A DNA stretch of 64,000 nt from the NCBI RefSeq assembly GCF_041146395.1, contig NC_091009.1:1637001-1701000 (forward strand). The letters run 5' to 3'. Source of the stretch: Eulemur rufifrons (lineage: Eukaryota > Chordata > Mammalia > Primates > Lemuridae). Both the position numbers and the translations under genes were made by a program. Position 1 is the stretch's first letter. The number at the start of each line of letters is the position of its first letter. This document shows positions 1 to 10,106 of this stretch, in pieces. The notes under the pieces were generated by a model. The model was not told the origin of the DNA, did no database searches, and saw only the letters and a program-made list of their open reading frames with translations.

Positions 1-50
1 GGAGAGTTTTCAAATTAACCAGTACGTTGAAAATTATTTGCAGGTGTTCA
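1..50. repeat. 545-bp satellite, tail of a c-type monomer
   Basis: This is the end of a c monomer, cut by the window edge. It carries the c-specific GGAGAGTTTTCAAATTAACC, also seen at 2188 and 3835. Confidence 0.85.
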
Positions 51-594
51 GCGTTTCACCATAATTGTGATAACGTTTGTATGTGCCTCCTGAAACCCAA
101 GAAGGCTGGGACGGACATAACTATGCTGAGGAGTAGCTGACTTGGTGTTGCCTATTTTTGTTAGTGGAGACAGACAAGAAGCCATTCTTCTAAGTATCAT
201 CCCACCACCATTTTTGCATTTTTTAGAATGCAGGGAAATTTTGCAAGTTAGCATTATCATAAGTAGCTGGAGGGTATGGATTTTTTTTTGTGTGGTCGAT
301 GTGGATGGGGGGGTGAGGCCCTCTGTCAGTTCGCTGGTTAGTTTTTATTATCCCCAGAGAGGAGAAGTGGGCATGTGTTTGGCAGGTGAAAAGGGCGGAT
401 TCTGTTTCAGAGAATTAATGATGATCCCCATGGTCATCCCATTCCTTTAATAATCCTTTACTTCATCAGCTGGAAATCCACCATGGTTCTATATACTCCT
501 CTTTCCGTGGGAACAGGTAACTGGCTTGTTCCAAGAAGTATGCTGCAGAGCTTTTCAATTAGCCAGTACGTTGAAAATTATTTGCAGGTGTTCA
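51..594. repeat. 545-bp satellite monomer, type d
   Basis: This is a 544-bp d monomer. It has the d-type GTGGTCGATGTGGATGGGG after the T-tract and GGGCGGATTCTG further on. It ends with the variant CAATTAGCC. Confidence 0.85.
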
Positions 595-1140
595 GCGTTT
601 CACCATAATTGTGATAACGTTTGTTTGTGCCTCCTGAAACCCAAGAAGGCTGCGACGGACATAACTATGCTGGGGAGTAGCTGACTTGGTGTTGCCTATT
701 TTTGTTAGTGGAGACTGACAAGAAGCCATTCTTCTAAGTATCATCCCACCACCATTTTTCCATTGTTTTCAAATGCAGGGAAATTTTGCACGTTAGCATT
801 ATAATTAGTAGCTGGAGGGTACGGTTTTTTTGTGTGTGTGGTCGATGTGGATGGGGGGGTCAGGCCCTCTGTCAGTTCGCTGGTTAGTTTTTATTATCCC
901 CAGAGAGGAGAAGTGGGCATGTGTTTGGCAGGTGAAAAGGGCGGATTCTGTTGCAGAGAATTAACGATGATCCCCATGGTCATCCCGTTCCTTTAATAAT
1001 CCTTTATTTCATCAGCTGGAAATCCACCATGGTTCTATATACTCCTCTTTGCGTGGGAACAGGTAACTGGCTTGTTCCAAGAAGTATGCCGCAGAGCTTT
1101 TCAATTAACCACTACATTGAAAATTATTTGCAGGTGTTCA
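595..1140. repeat. 545-bp satellite monomer, second type d copy
   Basis: This 546-bp monomer is again d type, directly after another d. It breaks the b-c-d order seen later and looks like a one-monomer duplication. A GTGTGTGTG stretch follows its T-tract. Confidence 0.8.
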
Positions 1141-1695
1141 GCGTTTCACCATAATTGTGATAACGTTTGTTTGTGCCTCCTGAAACCCAAGAAGGCTGCC
1201 ACGAACATAACTATGCTGAGGCGTAGCTGACTTGGTTTTGCCTATTTTTGTTAGTGGAGACTGACAAGAATCCATTCTTCTAAGTATCATCTCACCATCA
1301 TTTTTCCATTGTTTAAAAATGCAGGAAAATTTTGCAAGTTAGCATTATAATTAGTAGCTGGAGGCTACGGTGTTTTTTTGTTTTTTTTCCTGTGGGGTCG
1401 GTGTGGATGTGTTGGTCAGGCCTTCTGTCAGTTCGCTGGTTTGTTTTTATTATCCCCAGAGAGGAGAAGTGGGTATTAGTATGGCAGGTGAAAACTGCGG
1501 ATCTATTTCAGAGAATTAAACAGGATCCGCATGGTAATCCTGTTCCTTTAAGAATCCTTTGCTTCATGAGCTGGGAATCCACCAAGGTTCTATATACTTC
1601 TCTATGCGTGGGCACAGGAAACTGGCTTGTTCCAAGAAGTATGCCTCAGAGCTTTTCAATTAACCAGTATGTTGAAAATCCTTTGCAGGTTTTCA
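1141..1695. repeat. 545-bp satellite monomer, type b
   Basis: This is a 555-bp b monomer, marked by GGCTGCCACGAACAT, CTTGGTTTTGCC and AAAACTGCGGATCT. Its T-tract is interrupted by a G. Confidence 0.85.
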
Positions 1696-2237
1696 GCGTT
1701 TCACCATAATTGTGATAACGTGTGTATGTGCCTACTGAAACCAAATATGGCTGCTACGGACATAACTATGCTGAGGCGTAGCTGACTTGGTGTTGCCTAT
1801 TTTTGTCAGTGGAGACTGACAAGAAGCCATTCCTCTAAGTATCAACGCACCATCATTTCTCCATTGTTTAAAAATGCAGGGAAATTTTGCAAATTGGCAT
1901 TATAATTAGTAGCTGGAGGGTACTTTTTTTTTTTTGGGGTCGGTCAGGATGGGTGTTCAGGCCCTCTGTCAGATCGCTGGTTTGTTTTTATTATCCCCAG
2001 AGAAGAGTAGTGGGCATGTGTTTGGCAGGTGAAAAGTGCGGATTCTGTTTCAGAGAATTAAACAGGATCCGCATGGTCATCTCATTCCTTTAAGAATCCT
2101 TTGCTTCATCAGCTGGGATTCCACCATGTTTCTATATACTCCTCTATGCGTGGGCACAGGTACCTGGCTTGTTCCAAGAAGTATGCTGGAGAGTTTTCAA
2201 ATTAACCAGTACGTTGAAAATTATTTGCAGGTTTTCA
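1696..2237. repeat. 545-bp satellite monomer, type c
   Basis: This is a 542-bp c monomer, marked by CTACTGAAACCAAATATGG, CAAATTGGCAT and AAGAGTAGTGGGC. It matches 3343-3884 at a distance of 1,647 bp. Confidence 0.85.
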
Positions 2238-2785
2238 GCGTTTCACCATAATTTTGATAACGTTTGTGTGTGCCTCCTGAAACCCAAGAAGGCTGCGACG
2301 GACATAACTATGCTGAGGAGTAGCTGACTTGGTGTTGCCTATTTTTGTTAGTGGAGACAGACAAGAAGCCATTCTTCTAAGTATCATCCCACCACCATTT
2401 TTCCTTGTTTTAAAATGCAGGGAAATTTTGCAAGTTAGCATTATAATTAGTAGCTGGAGCTATAATTTTTTTTTTTTCCTCTGGGGTCAGTGTGGATGTG
2501 TTGGTCAGGCCCTCTATCAGTTCGCTGGTTAGTTTTTATTATCCCCAGAGAGGAGAAGTGGGCATGTGTTTGGCAGGTGAAAAGGGCGGATTCTGTTTCA
2601 GAGAATTAACGATGATCCCCATGGTCATCCCGTTCCTTTAATAATCTTTTACTTCATCAGCTGGAAATCCACCATGGTTCTATATACTCCTCTTTGCGTG
2701 GGAACAGGTAACTGGCTTGTTCCAAGAAGTATGCCGCAGATCTTTTCATTTAACCAGTACTTTGAAAATTATTTGCAGGTGTTCA
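2238..2785. repeat. 545-bp satellite monomer, type d with b-like middle
   Basis: This 548-bp monomer has d-type ends. Just after the T-tract it reads CTCTGGGGTCAGTGTGGATG with TGTTGGTCAGG, which is the b form and not the d form GTGGTCGATG. It is probably a chimera made by unequal exchange or gene conversion. Confidence 0.75.
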
Positions 2786-3342
2786 GCGTTTCACCATAAT
2801 TGTGATAACGTTTGTTTGTGCCTCCTGAAACCCAAGATGGCTGCCACGAACATAACTATTCTGAGGCATAGCTGACTTGGTTTTGCCTATTTTTATTAGT
2901 GCAGACTGACAAGAATCCATTCTTCTAAGTATCATCTCACCATCATTTTTTCATTGTTTAAAAATGCAAGATAATTTTGCAAGTTAGCATTATAATTAGT
3001 AGCTGGAGGCTACGGTGTTTTTTTTTTTTTTTTTTCCTGTGGGGTCGGTGTGGATGTGTTGGTCAGGCCCTCTGTCAGTTCGCTGGTTTGTTTTTATTAT
3101 CCCCAGAGAGGAGAAGTGGGTATTAGTATGGCAGGTGAAAACTGCGGATCTGTTTCAGAGAATTAAAGAGGATCCGCATGGTAATCCCGTTCCTTTAAGA
3201 ATCCTTTGCTTCATGAGCTGGGAATCCACCATGGTTCTATATACCTCTCTATGCGTGGGCACAGGAAACTGGCTTGTTCCAAGAAGTATGCCTCAGAGTT
3301 TTTCAATTAACCAGTATGTTGAAAATCCTTTGCAGGTTTTCA
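2786..3342. repeat. 545-bp satellite monomer, type b
   Basis: This 557-bp b monomer has the longest T-tract of the array (about 3017-3035). It matches 1141-1695 at a distance of 1,645 bp. Confidence 0.85.
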
Positions 3343-3884
3343 GCGTTTCACCATAATTGTGATAACGTGTGTATGTGCCTACTGAAACCAAATATGGCTG
3401 CTACGGACATAACTATGCTGAGGCGTAGCTGACTTGGTGTTGCCTATTTTTGTCAGTGGAGACTGACAAGAAGCCATTCTTCTAAGTATCATCCCACCAT
3501 CATTTCTCCATTGTTTAAAAATGCAGGGAAATTTTGCAAATTGGCATTATAATTAGTAGCTGGAGGGTACTTTTTTTTTTGTGGGGTTGGTCAGGATGGG
3601 TGTTCAGGCCCTCTGTCAGATCGCTGGTTTGTTTTTATTATCCCCAGAGAAGAGTAGTGGGCATGTGTTTGGCAGGTGTAAAGTGCGGATTCTGTTTCAG
3701 AGAATTAAACAGGATCCGCATGGTCATCTCATTCCTTTAAGAATCCTTTGCTTCATCAGCTGGGATTCCACCATGTTTCTATATACTCCTCTATGCGTGG
3801 GCACAGGTACCTGGCTTGTTCCAAGAAGTATGCTGGAGAGTTTTCAAATTAACCAGTACGTTGAAAATTATTTGCAGGTTTTCA
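3343..3884. repeat. 545-bp satellite monomer, type c
   Basis: This 542-bp c monomer has the same length and private variants as 1696-2237. Confidence 0.85.
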
Positions 3885-4429
3885 GCGTTTCACCATAATT
3901 GTGATAACGTTTGTATGTGCCTCCTGAAACCCAAGAAGGCTGCGACGGACATAACTATGCTGAGGAGTAGCTGACTTGGTGTTGCCTATTTTTGTTAGTG
4001 GAGACAGACAAGAAGACATTCTTCTAAGTATCATCCCACCACCCTTTTTCCATTGTTTTAAAATGCAGGGAAATTTTGCAAGTTAGCATTATAATTAGTA
4101 GCTGGAGGGTACGGTTTTTTTTTGTGTGTGGTCGATGTGAATGGGGGGGTCAGGCCCTCTATCAGTTCGCTGGTTAGTTTTTATTATCCCCAGAGAGGAG
4201 AAGTGGGCATGTGTTTGGCAGGTGAAAAGGGCGGATTCTGTTTCAGAGAATAACGATGATCCCCATGGTCATCCCGTTCCTTTAATAATCCTTTACTTCA
4301 TCAGCTGGAAATCCACCATGGTTCTATATACTCCTCTTTGCGTGGGAACAGGTAACTGGCTTGTTCCAAGAAGTATGCCACAGAGCTTTTCAATTAACCA
4401 CTACGTTGAAAATTATTTGCAGGTGTTCA
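3885..4429. repeat. 545-bp satellite monomer, type d
   Basis: This is a 545-bp d monomer with the d-type GTGTGTGGTCGATGTG. It is the last complete monomer before the telomere-like DNA. Confidence 0.85.
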
Positions 4430-4480
4430 GCGTTTCACCATAATTGTGATAACGTTTGTTTGTGCGTCCTGAAACCCAAG
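4430..4480. repeat. 545-bp satellite, truncated last monomer
   Basis: Only the first 51 bp of a monomer remain. The text follows the usual monomer through GAAACCCAAG and then stops; the normal continuation AAGGCTG is replaced by ACGGGTTTAACCCTAACC. Confidence 0.85.
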
Positions 4481-4576
4481 ACGGGTTTAACCCTAACCCT
4501 ATTCCCTAACCCTAAGCCCTCACCCTAACACTAAACTTCATCCTTAACCCTAACCAGAATCCTAACCCTAAATCTA

Positions 4577-4776
4577 ATTCTCAGACTTCTGGCTTTCTTA
4601 GAGTTTAGAAAGCCTGCAATCCTCCCATGCCATGCGTGAAAGGAGGCTCTACCACTGTGTCCTGCATGAAACCCACGGGCCCATACCCAGAGTATGATAC
4701 AGTGGGTTCCCGGGTACAATCCCAGCCCCCTAAACTCCCCCCGCCCGCCTAATGCAGACAGGGCCCGTGCGCTAAG
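4577..4776 (+). repeat. E1a core, type example
   Basis: This is the clearest copy of the non-telomeric core. It runs from ATTCTCAGACTTCT through AGAGTTTAGAAAGCCTGCAA to GGGCCCGTGCGCTAAG. Two nested inverted repeats lie at 4670-4708: AACCCAC pairs with GTGGGTT, and inside it CATAC pairs with GTATG around a CCAGA loop. A further CCTCC/GGAGG pair spans 4621-4646. After E1 cores, but not after E2, a conserved AACGTTAATGCATAA follows (4893-4907 here), so the conserved E1 domain reaches well past the core. I do not recognise the origin of the core. Confidence 0.85.
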
Positions 4777-7700
4777 CATAAACAATACCTTTAACAGATA
4801 ACCCAAACCCTGAACATAACACCCAACCCTGTTCCTATTTCTCACCTTAACACGTAAACCACACCGTGCGCCTAAATTTAACCTCTTATCCTAACGTTAA
4901 TGCATAACCCATTTCCTGAGAACAACCCCTATCCCATAATTCTAACCCAATCTCCTAGTCATAACTGTGTCACCTAATCCCTAACCCTAATTCTAAACCG
5001 CTAACCCTAACCGTAACCCTACCTACAACCCTAACACTGACAGTAACCCTTACTTCTAACCCCAACGCTATGCCTAACAAAAACCTTAACCCTTGAACCT
5101 AACCCTTCACCCTAAGCCCTAAGCCTTACCCTAACCCTTAACCCTAATCCTAATCCTAACCATTAAACCTAACCCTAGCTCTTAAAGCTAACCCTAAACC
5201 TTACCCTCACGACTAGACCTAACCCTGACACTAACCTAACACCTAATCCTAACCAGAACCCCTAAAGCTAACCCTGAACCCTATCCCTAACCCTAGCAGT
5301 ATACTTTAACCCTAAACCTAAGCCCAACCCGTAACCCTAATCCTATCCTTTTACCCTAAAACTAACCCCTAAACCTAACCCCTATACCTCACCCTAACTC
5401 TAACCCCAATCCTAATTCTAACCATACCCCTTCATAATACACTAACTCCTAACCACTAACCCTAAAACTAACCAAAAACCCTAATCACTAATCCCTAACC
5501 CTAACGCTTAACCTTTACCCTAACCGTTAACCCTCACCCTAAATCTTAACACTGACCCTAACCTTCACCTTTAACTCTAAGCCTAACCCTTAACCCTACA
5601 GTAAGGAAGACCCTTAATGCTAATGGGATCCCTTATCCCTAACCCTAACACTACAGCTAAAAATAAGCCTAACCTTTGATCCTTAAACCTAACCCCTAAC
5701 ACTTACTTTAACCCCAAACCCTAACCCTAATCCTAAGCATTAAACCTAACCCTATCTCTTAACCCTAACGCTAGCCCTTACCCTAACGCCTAGATCTAAC
5801 CCTAAATCTAACCTACCGCCTAATCCTAACCTTAAGCCCTAATGCTAACACTAACACTGAACCCTAAACCTACCCGTAACCGTTAACACTAACCCTATCC
5901 GTGAACCTTAACCCTGACCCTAACCATTACCTGCACCCAAGCATTTAACCCTGACCCTAACCCTTATCCTTAATGCTAACCCTAACACTAAACCCTAACC
6001 CTAAGCCGAACACTTATCCCTAATCCTATGCCTTAACCCTAACCCTAACCCTAATGCTACCCCCTAAACGTAACCCTAACCGTGACCAGTAAACCTAACC
6101 CTAACCTCTAACACAAACCATAGCACATAACTCTAACCCTAAAACTAACCCTAACCCTAACCCTAACCCTAAACCCTAACTCTTAACCTGAACCCTAAGC
6201 GTTAAGTCTCATGCTAACTTTTAATCCTAACCCTAATCCTAATCTTCAACCCTAAACCTAACACTTAACCCTAACCCTGTACCAAACCCTAAACCCTGAT
6301 CTTAACCCTAACCTTAAACCTCAACCCTAAACCAAAGTGTAACCGTTAAACCTAAGAGTAATCTTTAACCCTAACCTTTTTCCCTAACCCTAAGCCCTCA
6401 CCCTAACACTAACCTTCATCCTTAACCCTAACCAGAATCCTAACCCTAAATCTAATTCTCAGACTTCTTGCTTTCTTAGAGTTTAGAAAGCCTGCAATCT
6501 TCCCATGTCATGCGTGAAAGGAGGCTCTACCACTGTGTCCTCCATGAAACCCACGGGCCCATACCCAGAGTATGATAGAGTGGGTTCCCGGGTACAATCC
6601 CAGCCCCCTAAACTCCCCTCGCCCGCCTAATGTAGACAGGGCCCGTGCGCTAAGCATAAACAATACCTCTAACAGATAACCCTAACCCTGAACATAACAC
6701 CGAACCCTGTTCCTATTTCTCCCCTTAACACGTAAACCTCACCGTGAGCCTAACTTTAACCTCTTATCCTAACGTTAATGCATAACTCATTCCCTGAGAA
6801 CAACCCCTATCCCATAATTCTAACCCTATCTCCTAGTCATCACTGGAACACCTAATCCCTAACCCTAATTCTAAACCGCTAACCCTAACCGTAACCCTAC
6901 CTACAACCCTAACACTGACAGTAACCCTTACTTCTAACCCCAACGCTATGCCTAACAAAAACACTAACCCTTCACCCTAACCCCTAAGCCTTACCCTAAC
7001 CCTTAACCCTAATCCTAATCCTAACCATTAAACCTAACCCTAGCTCTTAAAGCTAACCCTAAACCTTACCCTCACGACTAGACCTAACCCTGACACTAAC
7101 CTAACACCTAACCCTAACCAGAACCCCTAAAGCTAACCCTGAACCCTATCCTTAACCCTAGCAGTAAACTTTAACCCTAAAACTAAGCCCAACCCATAAC
7201 CCTAATCCTATCCTTTTACAATAAAACTAACCCCTAAACCTAACCCCTATACCTCACCCTAACTCTAACCCCAATCCTAATTCTAACCATACCCCTTCAT
7301 AAAACTCGAACTCCTAACCTCTAACCCTAACAGTAACCAAAAACCCTAATCGCTAATCCCTAACCCTAACGCTTAACCTTTAACCTAAACGTTAACCCTC
7401 ACCCTAATTCTTAACACTGACCCTAACCTTAACCTTTAACTCTAAGCCTAACCCTTAACCCTACAGTAAGGAAGACCCTTAATGCTAATGGGATCCCTTT
7501 TCCCTAACCCTAACACTACAGCTAAAAATAACCCTAACCTTTGATCCTTAAACCTAACCCCTAACACTTACTTTAACCCCAAACCCTAACCCTAATCCTA
7601 AGCATTAAACCTAAGCCTATCTCTTAATCCTAACCCTAGCCCTTACCCTAACGCCTAGTTCTAACCCTAAATCTAATCTCCCGCCTAATCCTAACCTTAA

Positions 7701-7924
7701 GCCCTAATGCTAACTCTAACCCTGAACCCTAAACCTACCCGTAACCCTTAACACTAACCCTATCCGTGAACCTTAACCCTGACCCTAACCATTACCCGCA
7801 CCCAAGCATTTAACCCTGACCCTAACCCTAATCCTTAATGATAACCCTAACACTAAATCCTAACCCTAAGCCCAACACTTAACCCTAATCCTATCCCTTA
7901 ACCCTAACCCTAACCCTAACCCTA

Positions 7925-8160
7925 ATGCTAACCCCTAAACGTAACCCTAACCGTGAACAGTAAACCTAACACTTACCTCGAACACAAACCATAGCACATA
8001 ACTCTAACCCTAAAACTAACCCTAACCCTAACCCTAACCCTAATGCTAACCCCTAAATGTAACCCTAACCGTGAACAGTAAACCTAACCCTAACCTCTAA
8101 CACAAACCATAGCACATAACTCTAACCCTAAAACTAACCCTAACCCTAACCCTAACCCTA
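7925..8160 (+). repeat. 118-bp tandem duplication in unit I
   Basis: The segment starting ATGCTAACCCCTAAA at 7925 starts again at 8043 with the same text through CATAGCACATAACTCT. The same pair occurs in unit II at 13456 and 13574 but not in unit III. Confidence 0.85.
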
Positions 8161-8443
8161 AACCCTAACTCTTAACCTTAACCCTAAGCGTTAACTCTCA
8201 CGCTAACCTTTAATCCTAACCCTAATCCTAGTCTTCAACCCTAAACCTAACACTTAACCCTAACCCTGTACCAAACCCTAACCCCTCACCTTAACCCTAA
8301 CCTTAAACCTCAACCCTAAACCAAAGTGTAACCGTTAAATCTAAGAGTAACCTTTAACCCTAACCGTAATCCCTAAGCCTAAGCCCTCACCCTAACACTA
8401 AACTTCATCCTTAACCCTAACCATAACCCTAACCCTAAATCTA

Positions 8444-8637
8444 ATTCTCAGACTTCTTGCTTTCTTAGAGTTTAGAAAGCCTGCAATCCTCCCACGCCAT
8501 GCGTGAAAGGAGGCTCTGCCACAGTGTCCTGCATGAAACCCAGAGGCCCATACACTGCGTGCAGTAGAGTGGGTTCCCAGCGACCATCACAGACACCTAA
8601 CTTTGCCTCCTAGGGCATACAGGGCCCGTGCCCTAAG
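8444..8637 (+). repeat. E1b core, type example
   Basis: The first half is the same as E1a. The second half differs: CCCATACACTGCGTGC, then TTCCCAGCGACCATCACAG and TTTGCCTCCTAGGGCATAC. It ends GTGCCCTAAG. Its outer inverted repeat is shortened to AACCCA/TGGGTT. Confidence 0.85.
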
Positions 8638-9404
8638 CATAAACCCTACCCCTCACCCATAAGCCTAACCCACAACATAACACCTAACCCTGATCCTACT
8701 GCTCACCTTAACAGGTAAACCTCACCATAACCCTAACTTTAACCCCATATCTTAACGTTAATGCATGACACCCTGAGAACAAGCCCTATACCGTCATTAT
8801 AACCCTACCTCCTAGCTATAACCGTAACACCTAATCCCTAATTCTGAAGCGCCAACCCTAACCTTAACCCGACCGACAACACTAACACTAACCCTAACCC
8901 CTTACCCTAACCCTATGCCTAAAAGTAACCCTAACCGTTGATCCTTCGTCATAACCCCTAACCTTAACCCTAACCCTTAACCTATTCCCAATCCTAACCA
9001 TTAAACAGAACCCTAACTCTTAACCCTAACCCTAACCTTTACCCTAATGCCTAGAGATCTAACCCCAACACTGACCTACAGTTAACACTAACCCCAACCC
9101 CTAATGCTAACCTTAAACCTGAACCAAGCTCCTAACCCTTAACCCTAACACTATCCCTAACCCCTAAGCCTAACCCCAACTGTTAACCCTCTAACCCTCA
9201 CCCTGAATCCTAACCCTATCCCTTAACCCTAACCCCTAACCCTAACGCTAACTCCAACCCTAAACCTTACCCTGGCCCCCTAACCCAGACTTAACACCTT
9301 ACCCCTAACACTAACTCTAACCCTAACCACTAATCCCTAGCACCTAACCCTGACTCGAAACCTAACCCCTAACACGAAAAACCCTAACCCCAACCCCAAC
9401 CCTA

Positions 9405-9590
9405 ATTCTCACACTACTTCCATTCCCAGAGTGAAGCAAGGCTACAATACAGCCATGCCATGTGTGAGATGAGGCTCCGCCTGAGTCCTGCATGGAGGTC
9501 CTGTCCCAAGGCCCAGGGAATGATGTTGTGCTTTCGTGGTGACTCCGACCGCACCCCTCTCACCGTAGATTAACCAGGTCCTGTGCCCTT
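9405..9590 (+). repeat. E2 core, type example
   Basis: This is a distant relative of E1. It shares in order ATTCTCA-CT-CTTCCATTC, AGAGT, AAG(G/C)CTACAATAC, CCATGCCATG, GAGGCTC and GTCCTGCATG, then has its own part (AATGATGTTGTGCTTTCG) and ends AGGTCCTGTGCCCTT. It lacks the AACGTTAATGCATAA tail of E1. Confidence 0.82.
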
Positions 9591-10106
9591 AAACTGACCG
9601 CTAAAGCTAAGCCCTACCACCAACGCTAACCCCTGACCCTGAAACTAAGCCCCGAGCCTAAAGCCCAACATTAACTCTAGACCCTTACCCTAAACCTAAT
9701 CCCTAACCCTAATGCTAACCCCTAAACCCAACCCTAACCGTGAACAGTAAACCTAACCCTAACCCCTAACACAAACCATAGCACATAACTCTAACCCTAA
9801 ATCTAACCCTAAGCCTAACCGAAAACCCTAACTCTTAACTTTAACACTAAGCGTTAACTCTCACGCTAACCTTTAATCCTAACCCTAATCCTAATCTTCA
9901 ACCCTAAACCTAACACTTAACCCTAAACGTCTACCAAACCCTTACCCCTCATCTTAACCCTAACCGTAAACCTCAACCCTAAACCGAACTGTAACCGTTA
10001 AACCTAAGAGTAACCTTTAACCCTAACCGTATTCCCTAACCCTGAGCCCTCACCCTAACACTAAACTTCATCCTTAACCCTAACCATAATCCTAACCCTA
10101 AATCTA

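Larger units (their letters stand above)
1..4480. repeat. 545-bp satellite array with trimeric higher-order structure
   Basis: This is a tandem array of AT-rich monomers of 542-557 bp. The anchor GCGTTTCACC recurs at 51, 595, 1141, 1696, 2238, 2786, 3343, 3885 and 4430. Three monomer classes can be told apart by private variants: b (555-557 bp, ACTGCGGATCT), c (542 bp, GGTCAGGATGGG or close) and d (544-548 bp, GGGCGGATTCTG). They follow one another as d, d, b, c, d, b, c, d, giving a 1,644-1,647-bp trimer. Every monomer has a T-tract of variable length at the same internal place, after AGTAGCTGGAG. I do not recognise the family. Open frames of 60-125 codons recur in phase with the monomers and are not genes. 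A centromeric or pericentromeric satellite is the natural guess from the higher-order organisation, but no CENP-B box was seen. Confidence 0.95.
4577..10106 (+). repeat. Telomere-like higher-order unit I (5,530 bp)
   Basis: Cores are E1a 4577-4776, E1a 6455-6654, E1b 8444-8637 and E2 9405-9590. Between them lie degenerate CCCTAA spacers. A 118-bp direct duplication sits at about 7925-8160. By eye the unit differs from unit II at only a few positions per several hundred bases. Confidence 0.92.

Noticed and set aside
3017..3035. Poly-A tail of a retroposon inserted on the minus strand in the 545-bp satellite
   Set aside because: Every monomer has a T-tract at the same place, with no target duplication or separate body. 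It is part of the monomer.
1332..3898. Open frames of 60-125 codons in the 545-bp satellite
   Set aside because: They recur in phase with the monomers, run through T-tracts as Phe strings, and shift frame between monomer classes. There is no sign of coding constraint.
4481..4600. A true chromosome end
   Set aside because: Repeats are degenerate and flanked on both sides by other DNA, including satellite; there is no long perfect terminal tract.
4531..4845. Antisense open frames of 62-109 codons over E1 cores, recurring more than ten times
   Set aside because: They consist of the E1 core plus a tail of Arg/Val-rich codons read from degenerate TTAGGG. The openness follows from the repeat lacking stops in that frame. 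Start position and length vary between copies, and nothing resembles a known protein.
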